From Planomicrobium sp. CPCC 101110 (lineage in GTDB: Bacteria > Bacillota > Bacilli > Bacillales_A > Planococcaceae), in contig NZ_VOHD01000006.1 of the NCBI RefSeq assembly GCF_007859395.1, positions 496,001-560,000 of the forward strand: DNA of 64,000 bases, given 5' to 3'. The translations under genes were made by a program, and so were the position numbers. The notes below the pieces were generated by a model. The model ran no database searches. It was not told the DNA's origin and worked only from the letters and a program-made list of their open reading frames with translations. Within the stretch, counting starts at the first letter, position 1, and each line of letters opens with the position of its first letter. This document shows positions 27,764 through 38,513 of the stretch, one piece after another.

Positions 27764-28705
27764 TCATTCCGGTTTTTTTGAAATGATAGTAACCCAGTCT
27801 TCCATCATCATGACATCTTCAATGACAAATCCGGAAGCTTCGAGCGCTTCTTTGACGTCGTTTTTCTTTGGCATGATAATGCCTGATGTGATGTAGACGC
27901 CGCCCGGTTTCACCACCTGAAAAGCATCATCTGTAAAGGAAATGATGATTTCAGCCAAAATATTTGCGACAACCACATCGCCCGGTTCTTTGATCGTGTC
28001 GAGCAGATTGCCTTGAACCACATCAATCCGGTCTTGCATTTTGTTCAGCTTGACGTTGATTTGCGCTGCATGAACCGCAACTTCATCCAAATCCAGCGCA
28101 TGCACATGCTCTGACCCAAGCATCGCTGCACCTATCGCCAAGACGCCCGAACCGGTTCCGACATCAATCACTTTGTGGCCGGGCTTTACGGTTTTCTCCA
28201 ACGCCTGCAAACTCATAACCGTAGTTGGATGCGTGCCGGTTCCAAAAGCCATGCCTGGATCCAATTCGATGATCAATTCATCGCTGGATACCGGATTGTA
28301 CGTTTCCCAAGTCGGCACAATGGTAAAGCGCTTCGAAATTTTTACCGGATGATAATATTTCTTCCAAGAAGTCGCCCATTCTTCTTCGTTGACTTCGCTG
28401 ATCGTGACAACATTGGCCCCAAGATTGATATCAAACTGCACGAGATTGTTGATAGCGAGTTTGATGGCCTCTACGGTTTCGCCTAAAAAACTGTTGACCG
28501 GCAAATACGCTTTTAAAATAACGCCTTCTTTAGGGAAATCACTCGGGTCCAACGAATAAATTTCGCCAAAACGGTCTTCCCGCTCTTTAGCAAAATCTTC
28601 CGAGTCTTCAATTACCACACCGCTGGCGCCTGCTTCATGCAAGATATTCGAAACGGATTCGATTGCTTCGTTTGTCGTATGGATTGACAGTTCTGACCAT
28701 TTCAT
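27764..28705 (-). CDS. prmA: Ribosomal protein L11 methyltransferase
   Basis: A 313-residue SAM-dependent enzyme that methylates L11. The N-terminal substrate-recognition domain covers about residues 1-100. The SAM motif [13 protein letters not shown] is near residue 180 and [10 protein letters not shown] near 243. It lies downstream of dnaJ as in B. subtilis (yqeT), but a 135-bp gap with a strong inverted repeat separates the two. Confidence 0.95.
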   Translation of the reverse strand: MKWSELSIHTTNEAIESVSNILHEAGASGVVIEDSEDFAKEREDRFGEIYSLDPSDFPKEGVILKAYLPVNSFLGETVEAIKLAINNLVQFDINLGANVVTISEVNEEEWATSWKKYYHPVKISKRFTIVPTWETYNPVSSDELIIELDPGMAFGTGTHPTTVMSLQALEKTVKPGHKVIDVGTGSGVLAIGAAMLGSEHVHALDLDEVAVHAAQINVKLNKMQDRIDVVQGNLLDTIKEPGDVVVANILAEIIISFTDDAFQVVKPGGVYITSGIIMPKKNDVKEALEASGFVIEDVMMMEDWVTIISKKPE

Positions 28706-28742
28706 TTGTGACCGGCTCCTTTATCATTGGTTCAATAAAAAA

Positions 28743-28826
28743 TTACAGAAGTTGGGCTAAAACCAGCTGCCTCTCCATTGCTGCTTCGCGCAGCAACAAA
28801 GAGCCAAGTGATTCAGCCCAACCCAT
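28743..28826 (-). repeat. Nested inverted-repeat element with tiny ORF between dnaJ and prmA
   Basis: GTTGGGCT (28753-28760) pairs with AGCCCAAC near 28816-28823. Inside, a second hairpin TTGCTGC/GCAGCAA surrounds the loop TTCGC around 28779-28797. The whole element is open in one minus-strand frame from an ATG at 28826 (27 codons, MGWAESLGSLLLREAA...), without a visible ribosome site. No T run follows on the minus strand, apart from a later TTTTTT, so it could be a weak terminator for dnaJ, a processing site or a dispersed repeat. Confidence 0.5.
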
Positions 28827-28839
28827 ATGATTGTTTTTC

Positions 28840-29955
28840 TTAATCGCCTTTAATGGTTCGTTTGATTTTGTCGAACAACGAACTGCTTTGCTCTTCAGGG
28901 ATATCCCCGCTGACTTCCGCGAATTCACGCAGCAATTGCTTTTGTTTTTCGCTCAGTTTTGTCGGAGTTTTCACGCGGATAATGACATGCTGATCGCCTG
29001 TTCCGTATCCGTGGACATTTTTGATGCCTTTTCCTTTCAAGCGGAATTTCGCTCCGCTCTGAGTTCCTGCAGGAATCTTCAGTTTCACTTTGCCGGAAAC
29101 AGTCGGGACTTCGACTTCATCGCCTAATGCCGCTTGTGCGAATGTGATCGGCAGCTCCAAGTAGATATCGTCGCCGTCGCGCTCGAAATCTTTATGCGGT
29201 CTTACACGGAAGACAACATATAAATCGCCAGCCGGTCCGCCGTTGACCCCAGGAGCCCCTTGTCCGCTGACGCGCAATTGCTGGCCATCGTCTACACCGG
29301 CAGGCACGCTGACTTTGATTTTTCTGATTTTGCGGACTTTGCCTTCGCCGTGGCATGTCTGGCATTTTTCTTCGATGATTTGGCCTGTTCCTGAACAGTA
29401 ATGGCACGCTCTGCGGTTGACCATGCGGCCAAACGGAGTGTCCTGAGTAACATTCAATTGGCCAGAACCTTCACAATGAGGGCACGTTTTCTTTTTCGTT
29501 CCAGGTTTCGCCCCTGAGCCATCACATGTCCCGCATGTCTCATCTTTAGGGATTTCAATTGTAGTTTCCTTGCCAAAAACAGCATCCATAAAATCGATGT
29601 TCATGGAATATTGAAGATCATCCCCTTTTCTCGGGGCATTCGGATCGCGCCGTCTTGTGCCGCCGCCAAAGAATGTGCTGAAGATGTCTTCGAAGCCGAA
29701 GCCGTCTCCTCCGCCGAAACCGCCAAAGCCTTGGTTTGGATCCTGGTGTCCGAATTGGTCGTATTGAGCACGTTTTTGATCATCGCTCAACACTTCATAA
29801 GCTTCTTTTACTTCTTGGAATTTTTCTGAGGCATTATCATCTTTATTGATATCCGGATGGAATTTTTTTGATAACGTCCGGTATGCTTTTTTGATTTCTT
29901 CTTTCGATGCAGTCTTGGAAACTCCCAATACTTCGTAATAATCTCGTTTGTTCAT
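28840..29955 (-). CDS. dnaJ: Chaperone DnaJ
   Basis: A 371-residue Hsp40 co-chaperone that stimulates DnaK ATPase. The J domain at residues 1-70 has the HPD motif in KKFHPDIN. A Gly/Phe region follows, then four CxxCxGxG zinc repeats between about residues 140 and 205 ([32 protein letters not shown]), and the C-terminal substrate domain. The ATG at 29953-29955 follows GAGGAG. It is the last gene of the hrcA heat-shock operon. Confidence 0.98.
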   Translation of the reverse strand: MNKRDYYEVLGVSKTASKEEIKKAYRTLSKKFHPDINKDDNASEKFQEVKEAYEVLSDDQKRAQYDQFGHQDPNQGFGGFGGGDGFGFEDIFSTFFGGGTRRRDPNAPRKGDDLQYSMNIDFMDAVFGKETTIEIPKDETCGTCDGSGAKPGTKKKTCPHCEGSGQLNVTQDTPFGRMVNRRACHYCSGTGQIIEEKCQTCHGEGKVRKIRKIKVSVPAGVDDGQQLRVSGQGAPGVNGGPAGDLYVVFRVRPHKDFERDGDDIYLELPITFAQAALGDEVEVPTVSGKVKLKIPAGTQSGAKFRLKGKGIKNVHGYGTGDQHVIIRVKTPTKLSEKQKQLLREFAEVSGDIPEEQSSSLFDKIKRTIKGD

Positions 29956-30021
29956 GACGTCACTCTCCTCTTGCAATCAACTGTAATTGTACACGGTTCC
30001 TATTGCGGTTGCAAAGACATT

Positions 30022-30055
30022 GAAAAAGCCAAAGCATTTGCTTTGCTTTGACTTT
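30022..30055 (-). terminator. Hairpin between dnaK and dnaJ
   Basis: Stem near 30026-30035 with 30045-30055 (AAGCCAAAGC with GCTTTGACTT, one wobble) followed by T5 on the minus strand. It may reduce read-through from dnaK to dnaJ. Confidence 0.55.
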
Positions 30056-30063
30056 TCCGGGTC

Positions 30064-31887
<1,824 letters not shown>

Positions 31888-31907
31888 TTAAATTCCTCCA
31901 TTACCTA

Positions 31908-32483
31908 TTATTCGTTTACTTTTACCATTGCCGGACGCAATACCCTGCCTTTTAGGCTATACCCTTTTTGCAGTTCCTGCAACACGGTGCCCGGTTCCGC
32001 GTTTTCATCTTTTTCTTGCATTACCGCTTGATGGATATGCGGATCAAACGCTTCCCCTACAGCTTTGATTTCTTCCAGCCCTTCGCGTTTGACCGCTTCA
32101 AGAAGCGTGCTGCGGACCATTTCAAGCCCTTTCAGCAAAGAAACGGCTTCATCGCTCTTCGCTTCCACTGAAAGCGCGCGTTCGAAATTGTCCAATACCG
32201 GCAACAGATCCGAAAGCAGCGACTGGGAACGGAATTTCTCCGCCTCCTGTCTGTCTTTCACAACCCGGCGCTTGTAATTGTCATAATCGGCCAGCAAGCG
32301 GAGATATTTGTTCTGCTCCGCTTCAAGTTCTTCACGAAGCGCAGCCGCTTCATCTTTCGTTTCTTCAGCCGGCTGCTGCTCTTCAGTTGTTTCCGTTTCC
32401 GCCTCTACTGTTTCAGCTTCCGTTTCCACATCTGTGCTGTTCACTGCTTCTTCCGCTTTAAGCGGTTCATTTTCTTTAGACAA
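31908..32483 (-). CDS. grpE: Nucleotide exchange factor GrpE
   Basis: A 191-residue DnaK nucleotide exchange factor. The first 45 residues are a Glu/Thr-rich disordered tail. A long coiled coil covers about residues 45-90, and the beta-wing domain carries the signature [13 protein letters not shown] and [15 protein letters not shown] near 150-188. The start is TTG, 8 bp after AAGGAGG. It is co-transcribed with hrcA (19-bp gap). Confidence 0.96.
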   Translation of the reverse strand: MSKENEPLKAEEAVNSTDVETEAETVEAETETTEEQQPAEETKDEAAALREELEAEQNKYLRLLADYDNYKRRVVKDRQEAEKFRSQSLLSDLLPVLDNFERALSVEAKSDEAVSLLKGLEMVRSTLLEAVKREGLEEIKAVGEAFDPHIHQAVMQEKDENAEPGTVLQELQKGYSLKGRVLRPAMVKVNE

Positions 32484-32502
32484 ATCCTGTTCCTCCTTTT
32501 GT

Positions 32503-33534
32503 TCACTTAGCCCGGAACATACGGGTCAATTCTTTCGACAAATCGCCGCTCAACAGATCGAGCATGGAGACAATCCGTTTATAATCCATCCGTTTAGGGC
32601 CGACGATTGCGATTGAACCTGTCTGCTCTTCTCCGATATTATAAGAAACCGTAATGACGCTGCAGTCTTCCATTGCAGACAAGGCGTTTTCTGAACCGAT
32701 GCGGATATGGAGCCCTTGGGTTCCGATAGGCAATATCATCGGGATGTGCTTTGCCCCTTCCATGACATCCATCAAATTCCTGATTTTTTGGATATCGTGA
32801 AAATCCGGCTGTTTCAGTATGTTCAGCTTGCCGCCAAAATAGACATTTTCCTCATGCGGTAAAACCGCAGCCTGGCGCAAAGTCGTGAACAATTCGCCAT
32901 ACCGCTTCACATGCTGCCGCAATATTGTCATTGTCTCTTGTTCCAGCCGGTGATGCAAATCATTCAATGGCACCCCGATAAGGCGCTCATTCAATATATT
33001 GATCATTTTCTCAATATCGGAGGGGCTGATGCCCTCCGGTATGTTGAAGACCCGGTTTTCGACGTGGCCGTTGTCAGTCACGATGATCGCGACTGCCGTA
33101 TCGGATGTCAAAGGGACAATGGACAATCTTTTCACAATATGCTTGCCGACATCCGGACCGAGCAAAATAGCTGTATAGTTGGTCAGCTCGGACAAAATCA
33201 TGGCAGACCGTTTGATCACTTCTTCGGTTTCTGTGATTTTGTCTTGGAAAATCGAGCGAAGCTGTACAATATCCTGTTGCGGAAGCGGTTTTGGCGTCAG
33301 CAGATGATCGACGTAATAGCGATACCCTTTTTGGGAAGGGACCCGCCCTGAAGACGTATGCGTCTTCTCAAGAAACCCCAAACCTTCAAGATCAGCCATC
33401 TCATTCCGTATGGTCGCGGGACTAAATGGAATTTCGGATTTTTTGGATAGTTGGTTTGATCCGACCGGCTGAGCTGATTGAATATAATCATCTACTGTTA
33501 CTTTTAAAATGAGCAACTGCCGTTCTGTTAACAT
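32503..33534 (-). CDS. hrcA: Heat-inducible transcription repressor HrcA
   Basis: A 343-residue repressor of class I heat-shock genes that binds CIRCE. The N-terminal winged helix contains [17 protein letters not shown] and the recognition part [19 protein letters not shown] (to about residue 60). A GAF-like and dimerisation region follows. The ATG at 33532-33534 follows AGAGGTGATG. A perfect CIRCE lies 15 bp upstream, so the operon is autoregulated. Confidence 0.97.
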   Translation of the reverse strand: MLTERQLLILKVTVDDYIQSAQPVGSNQLSKKSEIPFSPATIRNEMADLEGLGFLEKTHTSSGRVPSQKGYRYYVDHLLTPKPLPQQDIVQLRSIFQDKITETEEVIKRSAMILSELTNYTAILLGPDVGKHIVKRLSIVPLTSDTAVAIIVTDNGHVENRVFNIPEGISPSDIEKMINILNERLIGVPLNDLHHRLEQETMTILRQHVKRYGELFTTLRQAAVLPHEENVYFGGKLNILKQPDFHDIQKIRNLMDVMEGAKHIPMILPIGTQGLHIRIGSENALSAMEDCSVITVSYNIGEEQTGSIAIVGPKRMDYKRIVSMLDLLSGDLSKELTRMFRAK

Positions 33535-33548
33535 GATCATCACCTCTG

Positions 33549-33575
33549 TTAGCACTCTAGTACATCGAGTGCTAA
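33549..33575. promoter_or_regulatory. CIRCE operator
   Basis: TTAGCACTC (33549-33557), nine bases, GAGTGCTAA (33567-33575). Both arms match the CIRCE consensus exactly; this is the HrcA binding site for the hrcA-grpE-dnaK-dnaJ operon. Confidence 0.98.
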
Positions 33576-33585
33576 TACTACACTA

Positions 33586-33614
33586 AAATTACCAAATTCC
33601 ATTGTTGTTGTCAA
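33586..33614 (-). promoter_or_regulatory. Probable promoter of the hrcA operon
   Basis: On the minus strand a perfect TTGACA (33609-33614), 17 bp, and TAATTT (33586-33591). The CIRCE lies immediately downstream, over the expected start region. Confidence 0.65.
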
Positions 33615-33628
33615 CGATTGCGCTTTTC

Positions 33629-34768
33629 TCAACCGAGCAGAAATTGTTCAAATACTTCATTGCCGACAAATCGGCCTTTTTTCGTCAGCTTGACAAAATC
33701 CTCTTCGATGACAAGGTTTTGTTTATCGATTTCCTTTTTTAGAATAACGCCGTATACCTCACTGATCGGCTGCTGGAATTTCCCCTGGAACCCGCTCAGT
33801 GAAACACCTGCAGTTTTTCTGAGTCCCAAAAACATTTCCTCTTCCATCTGTTCATTAAGCGGCACTTCATGGATATTGAGTACCGGGCGTCTGCCTTCAT
33901 CAAGCGGAGCCATATATTTTTTCAAAGGCCCGGCATTGGAATAGCGGACGCCCTTCACATAACCGTGCGCCCCGGCCCCGGCCCCGATATATTCTGCATT
34001 GTCCCAATACAAAAGGTTGTGGCGCGATTCAAAACCGGGAGAAGCGAAGTTCGATATTTCATATTGCTTCAAGCCGCGTTTGTCCATCTCGGTCATGAGT
34101 TTGTCGTACATGTCCGCTTCCAGGTCTTCGGTTACTGTATTCAACTTGCCTTTTGTCATTAAGTTGTAGAATACGGTTTTCGGCTCGATGATCAGCGAGT
34201 ATGCAGAGAAATGCGGCAAATCGAAAGCGAACGCCTTCTCGAGCGTATCTTCCCATTGCGCCATCGACTGTCCCGGCAAGCCGTACATCAAATCGAAACT
34301 CAAGTTGGTGAAGCCCACTTGCCTTGCAGCTTCGACCGCTCTCGCTACATCGCCGTTGCTGTGGGTCCTGCCCAAACGCTTCAGCAAATCTTCATCGAAC
34401 GATTGGACGCCCATGCTGAGGCGGTTGACGCCGCCGTCAAATAGCACTTGCATTTTGTCTTTCGTCAATTCATCCGGATTCGCTTCGGACGTCCATTCCA
34501 AGTTTGCCGCCATTGGGACATACTGGTGGATATAGCCGAGCAGTTTTTCCAGTTGCTGAGGCGAAAGAGATGTTGGTGTCCCGCCGCCGAGAAAAACAGT
34601 TTCAAGCGGGTTATCAAGCGCGCCTTCTTGTTTCCAAAGCGCAAGCTCCTTGCCGAGCGAGTCGATATAGGCATCAACCGGCTGGTCTTTGAAAAAGACC
34701 TTATTGAAATCACAGTAATGGCAAATCTGGTGGCAGAATGGAATATGGATATACAATCCTTTTACCAT
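33629..34768 (-). CDS. hemW: Radical SAM haem chaperone HemW
   Basis: A 379-residue HemN-like radical SAM protein. The CxxxCxxC motif is in HIPFCHQICHYCDFN at residues 8-22, followed by GGGTPTSL near 61 and LSMGVQSFDE near 113. HemW lacks the extra features of true coproporphyrinogen dehydrogenase and acts in haem delivery. Its position between lepA and hrcA is as in B. subtilis, where it was once called hemN. Confidence 0.92.
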   Translation of the reverse strand: MVKGLYIHIPFCHQICHYCDFNKVFFKDQPVDAYIDSLGKELALWKQEGALDNPLETVFLGGGTPTSLSPQQLEKLLGYIHQYVPMAANLEWTSEANPDELTKDKMQVLFDGGVNRLSMGVQSFDEDLLKRLGRTHSNGDVARAVEAARQVGFTNLSFDLMYGLPGQSMAQWEDTLEKAFAFDLPHFSAYSLIIEPKTVFYNLMTKGKLNTVTEDLEADMYDKLMTEMDKRGLKQYEISNFASPGFESRHNLLYWDNAEYIGAGAGAHGYVKGVRYSNAGPLKKYMAPLDEGRRPVLNIHEVPLNEQMEEEMFLGLRKTAGVSLSGFQGKFQQPISEVYGVILKKEIDKQNLVIEEDFVKLTKKGRFVGNEVFEQFLLG

Positions 34769-34795
34769 GCTAGTTTTTCCTTCTTTCTAATAGGA

Positions 34796-34828
34796 AAAGG
34801 AGGCGCAGAATCCGGCCTCCTTTTTTTG
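34796..34828 (-). terminator. Intrinsic terminator between lepA and hemW
   Basis: Stem AAGGAGGC/GCCTCCTT (about 34797-34804 and 34815-34822). On the minus strand it is followed by TTTT and then CC, so termination may be partial. Confidence 0.7.
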
Positions 34829-34829
34829 T

Positions 34830-36659
34830 TTATTTTGATTGGTCGTCCATTTTCAGGATGGCCATGAATGCTTCCTGAGGCACTTCAACAGAACCGACCT
34901 GCTTCATGCGCTTTTTACCTTCTTTTTGCTTGTCCAGGAGTTTTCGCTTACGGGAAATATCCCCGCCGTAACATTTGGCCAGAACGTTTTTGCGCATTGC
35001 GCTGATCGTTTGGCGTGCGACGATTTTTTGGCCGATGGCAGCCTGGATCGGCACTTCGAACTGCTGGCGCGGAATCAATGTCTTCAATTTATCGACAATG
35101 ACCTTGCCGCGTTCATATGAAAAGTCGCGGTGAACGATAAAGCTCAATGCATCCACTTGCTCGCCGTTGAGGAGAATATCCATCTTCACAAGCTTGGATT
35201 CTTTATAGCCGATCAATTCATAGTCAAAAGACGCGTAGCCTTTTGTCCCTGATTTCAATTGGTCGAAAAAGTCGTAGACAATTTCTGCAAGAGGCAGTTC
35301 ATAAACGATACTGACACGGGTTGCGTCAATATAATCCATAGTCATGAAGTTGCCCCGTTTTTTCTGGCAGATTTCCATGACTGCCCCGACATAATCATTC
35401 GGGACCATAACTGTCGCTTTGACATAAGGCTCTTCAACTTTATCTATTTTTTGTGCATCCGGCATCATAGCCGGGTTGTCGACTTTAAGGGTTTCGCCGT
35501 CGGTCATGTGCACATCGTAAATTACGCTTGGCGCAGTAGTAATCAAATCAATATTGAATTCACGTTCGATGCGTTCCTGGATAATCTCCATATGAAGCAA
35601 TCCGAGGAATCCGCAGCGGTAGCCAAAGCCGAGCGCTTGGGAAGATTCAGGTTCGAACTGCAGCGCAGCATCATTCAGCTCCAATTTTTCGAGCGCATCA
35701 CGAAGATCATTGTATTTCGATGTATCAATCGGATAAAGGCCGCAATATACCATCGGATTCAAGCGGCGGTAACCAGGCAAAGCTTCCTGTGCCGGATTGT
35801 TCGCAAGTGTTATCGTATCTCCGACAGTTGAATCACCGACATTTTTAATGGCAGCAGTCAAGAAGCCTACGTCTCCGACAGTCAACTCTTTCCGCAATGA
35901 CGTATGCGGCGTAAATACGCCTGCTTCAATCACTTCAAATTCTTTGCCGGAAGCCATCATGCGAATGCGGTCCCCAGGTTTTACAGTTCCTTCTACAATT
36001 CGAATGTACGCGACAACCCCACGGTAAGGATCATATAAGGAGTCAAAGATCAACGCTTTTAGTGGAGCACTCGGGTCACCGGTCGGAGCCGGGACTTTTT
36101 CGACAATCTGCTCCAGGATTTCTTCAATGCCGATGCCTGCTTTAGCAGAAGCCAGTACAGCTTCCGAAGCATCCAGTCCGATGACTTCTTCGATCTCTCC
36201 TCGGACCCGTTCGGGATCAGCGGCAGGCAAATCGATCTTATTAATAACCGGCAAAATTTCAAGTTCGTTGTCAAGGGCCAGATAAACGTTTGCCAACGTT
36301 TGCGCTTCAATGCCTTGGGCAGCATCCACTACCAATACTGCACCTTCGCATGCTGCAAGGCTCCGTGAAACTTCATAAGTGAAGTCGACATGCCCCGGGG
36401 TGTCGATCAAATGCATGATATACGTTTCCCCGTCTTTCGCTTTATAATTCAATTGAACAGCATTCAATTTGATAGTAATGCCGCGTTCACGCTCCAAATC
36501 CATGGAATCCAAAGATTGGGCTTTCATTTCCCGGGAAGTCAAAGCTTCCGTTTTCTCTAGTATCCGGTCGGCAAGCGTCGATTTCCCATGGTCAATATGG
36601 GCAATGATGGAAAAGTTGCGAATTTTGCTTTGCCTTGCTAATCGTTCCTCATGATTCAT
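34830..36659 (-). CDS. lepA: Elongation factor 4 (LepA)
   Basis: A 609-residue translational GTPase that back-translocates stalled ribosomes. G1 is [10 protein letters not shown] near residue 18, G2/G3 include RERGITIK and DTPGHVDF, and G4 is NKIDLP near 130. The unique C-terminal domain begins near 480 and ends in a lysine-rich helix. The ATG at 36657-36659 has AGGAG 8 bp upstream; a GTG three codons earlier is less likely. In sporeformers gpr and spoIIP lie upstream, but here rpsT is directly next. Confidence 0.97.
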   Translation of the reverse strand: MNHEERLARQSKIRNFSIIAHIDHGKSTLADRILEKTEALTSREMKAQSLDSMDLERERGITIKLNAVQLNYKAKDGETYIMHLIDTPGHVDFTYEVSRSLAACEGAVLVVDAAQGIEAQTLANVYLALDNELEILPVINKIDLPAADPERVRGEIEEVIGLDASEAVLASAKAGIGIEEILEQIVEKVPAPTGDPSAPLKALIFDSLYDPYRGVVAYIRIVEGTVKPGDRIRMMASGKEFEVIEAGVFTPHTSLRKELTVGDVGFLTAAIKNVGDSTVGDTITLANNPAQEALPGYRRLNPMVYCGLYPIDTSKYNDLRDALEKLELNDAALQFEPESSQALGFGYRCGFLGLLHMEIIQERIEREFNIDLITTAPSVIYDVHMTDGETLKVDNPAMMPDAQKIDKVEEPYVKATVMVPNDYVGAVMEICQKKRGNFMTMDYIDATRVSIVYELPLAEIVYDFFDQLKSGTKGYASFDYELIGYKESKLVKMDILLNGEQVDALSFIVHRDFSYERGKVIVDKLKTLIPRQQFEVPIQAAIGQKIVARQTISAMRKNVLAKCYGGDISRKRKLLDKQKEGKKRMKQVGSVEVPQEAFMAILKMDDQSK

Positions 36660-36772
36660 TTTCTTCACTCCTATACAAACTACTATGAATTATAGCAGTG
36701 TAACGGATATTGAGCAATGAAAGGCTGTTGAAATCATTTCACTGTCAAGGCAAACTTCTTTGCACGTAACTA

Positions 36773-36801
36773 TTGCATTCCGTTCCGCGATTTGATAAAA
36801 T
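36773..36801 (+). promoter_or_regulatory. Sigma-A promoter of rpsT
   Basis: TTGCAT (36773-36778), 17 bp, TAAAAT (36796-36801), giving a leader of about 70 nt before the rpsT start. Confidence 0.75.
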
Positions 36802-36877
36802 AACTCATGTTGTATAGAGACATAAAAGATACGAGGCGGCTTCGTCTCTGTTCCTATTTGTCTAGGAGGTGAAATAC

Positions 36878-37129
36878 ATGCCAAACATTAAATCTGCTAT
36901 CAAACGTGTACGCACGAACGAAACAAAAAACGCTCAAAACTCACACGTGAGATCAACTATGCGTTCTGCTGTTAAAAAAGCTGAGCAAGCTCTTCTTAAC
37001 AAAGATGAAAACGCAACTGATTCAGTAAAAGCGGCAATCAAACAAGTGGAAAAAGCGGCTTCTAAAGGTCTTATCCACAAAAACACTGCAGCTCGCAAAA
37101 AATCTCGTTTGATGAAAAAACAAGCGTAA
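36878..37129 (+). CDS. rpsT: 30S ribosomal protein S20
   Basis: An 83-residue basic S20 protein. It begins PNIKSAIKRVRTN and contains the helical AALNKDENATDSVKAAIKQVEKAASKGLIHKN-type repeat region, ending in RLMKKQA. The ATG at 36878 lies behind GGAGGTG; the longer frame is not needed. It is divergent from lepA and convergent with holA, sharing one terminator with the latter. Confidence 0.97.
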   Translation: MPNIKSAIKRVRTNETKNAQNSHVRSTMRSAVKKAEQALLNKDENATDSVKAAIKQVEKAASKGLIHKNTAARKKSRLMKKQA

Positions 37130-37134
37130 AACAC

Positions 37135-37168
37135 AAAATGCCGGCCCCTTAATTGGGACCGGCATTTT
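37135..37168. terminator. Shared bidirectional terminator of rpsT and holA
   Basis: Stem AAATGCCGG..CCC with GGG..CCGGCATTT (37137-37147 and 37155-37167, one bulge), with A and T tracts outside. The holA stop codon lies in the loop. Confidence 0.9.
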
Positions 37169-38186
37169 TTCGTTGATTGCGTTTCATCAAAAAGAATTCC
37201 AGAATGCGTTCTCTGTTGCCGCTCACCGTTTTCAGCTGCAGATCAATGTCCGCCAGATCGTTGAGCACTTCGAGAAGCCGCTTCTCAGGAATTTGCTGGC
37301 GCTTTTCCACCAGCAGCTTGACGCGGTACGGATGGGCTTTCAGCTGCTTGGAAATCTGTTGGGCGTGATAGCCTTTTTTCTGCAAATAGAAAACATGGAC
37401 CATAAAACGGATCTGGGACGCCAAAAGCGCCGTCAGCGCCACAGGCTCTTCTTTTTGCCGAAGCAAATCATAGTAAACAGAAAGAGCTCCGCTGATGTCC
37501 CCGTCCAGATACGACTGCAGCATCTTGAAGGCATCTTGCTCAAGGGTCCGGGCAGTCATGTCTTCCACCAGCCGCACTGTGATTTCCTCATCTCCAGAAC
37601 CCAAGTACAGCGACATTTTTTCAATCTCCGAGGATAACAGGGTCAAATTGGTGCCTGCCATCTCCACTAATGCCTGGGCCGCATCTTTCCTGATGCGCTT
37701 GCCGAAATTCCGCGCCTCGTGGTCGAGCCACACTTCCAAATCTTGTGCCTGCAGCGCTTTCGCTTCCACAAGCACTGCTTTTTGCTTTATCAGCTTGGTC
37801 ACTTTCTTGCGCTCATCCAATTTCTCGTAAGGCGCCACAAAAATCGTAACACTGCCGGATGGCGGGTGTTCCAGCCAAGCTTCCAGCATCTTCAGGTCAT
37901 GGTCGATCTTTTCTTTTCCCCGCTCAGCCGCTTTCAGGAAAGAGGCATTTTTTGCGATGATCAATTTACGGTCACTGAAAAACGGAATGGTATCCGCCTC
38001 TTCAATTACCAAGTCGACCGGCACTTCGTCCAGATCGAAAATGGACAATTCCAGTTCGCCGCCGTCCGTTAATTTATTTTTCAACAAATCCACTGTTTTC
38101 TCGATAAAATAACTTTCTGTTCCCACCGCTAAATATACAGGGTCTATTTGTCCGCTGCGAATCGCTTTCCAGATTGATGTTATCAT
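37149..38186 (-). CDS. holA: DNA polymerase III delta subunit
   Basis: A 345-residue clamp-loader subunit (YqeN). The N-terminal AAA-like domain starts MITSIWKAIRSGQIDPVYLAVG and contains the family segment SIFDLDEVPVDLVIEEADTIPFFSDRKLIIAKN near residue 50-80. The C-terminal collar domain has LLRQKEEPVALTALLASQIR near 240. It opens and loads the beta clamp with tau and delta-prime. It lies divergent from yqzM and convergent with rpsT. Confidence 0.93.
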   Translation of the reverse strand: MITSIWKAIRSGQIDPVYLAVGTESYFIEKTVDLLKNKLTDGGELELSIFDLDEVPVDLVIEEADTIPFFSDRKLIIAKNASFLKAAERGKEKIDHDLKMLEAWLEHPPSGSVTIFVAPYEKLDERKKVTKLIKQKAVLVEAKALQAQDLEVWLDHEARNFGKRIRKDAAQALVEMAGTNLTLLSSEIEKMSLYLGSGDEEITVRLVEDMTARTLEQDAFKMLQSYLDGDISGALSVYYDLLRQKEEPVALTALLASQIRFMVHVFYLQKKGYHAQQISKQLKAHPYRVKLLVEKRQQIPEKRLLEVLNDLADIDLQLKTVSGNRERILEFFLMKRNQRKNAGPN

Positions 38187-38312
38187 AACTTGCGCACCCC
38201 CATTACTACTATAGCGGATTTTGGCCGCAATTGGTATTTGACATATTTGTGACGAACCCGAAAATCCCCCCTTTTAAACGAGTTGAATCTAGATTTTTCC
38301 TGTTTCTTCGCT

Positions 38313-38318
38313 TATAAT
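38313..38318 (+). promoter_or_regulatory. -10 element of yqzM
   Basis: TATAAT 25 bp before the yqzM start. No strong -35 lies at 17 bp (TAGATT). Confidence 0.5.
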
Positions 38319-38342
38319 GAGAAGGAATTAGGAGGGGTACAA

Positions 38343-38477
38343 ATGAATGAATTTGAACAGAATGTCCAATCAAAACGCAACGACGCAATAGACGCCGGTA
38401 TGGGCTTTGTTGTATCATTCGGTTTCTTTGCAGCTATCTTCGTAATTGCAGTAGTGGTAGATTTTATAGCAAGCTAA
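38343..38477 (+). CDS. yqzM: YqzM family small membrane protein
   Basis: A 44-residue protein with a charged N-terminus (MNEFEQNVQSKRNDAIDAG) and one membrane helix at residues 21-42. It matches the short YqzM family that sits between comEC and holA in Bacillales; the function is unknown. The ATG at 38343 follows AGGAGGGG. It is framed by its own -10 and a strong terminator. Confidence 0.88.
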   Translation: MNEFEQNVQSKRNDAIDAGMGFVVSFGFFAAIFVIAVVVDFIAS

Positions 38478-38480
38478 TGA

Positions 38481-38510
38481 AAAAGTTCCGGCGTATGCCG
38501 GAACTTTTTT
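38481..38510. terminator. Bidirectional terminator of yqzM and comEC
   Basis: A 12-bp perfect stem, AAAAGTTCCGGC (38481-38492) with GCCGGAACTTTT (38497-38508), and a GTAT loop. Confidence 0.93.
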
Positions 38511-38513
38511 CTT

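Noticed and set aside
33629-34768. Oxygen-independent coproporphyrinogen oxidase (HemN)
   Set aside because: Length and context (lepA-hemW-hrcA) match HemW; annotations as HemN for this position are generally superseded.
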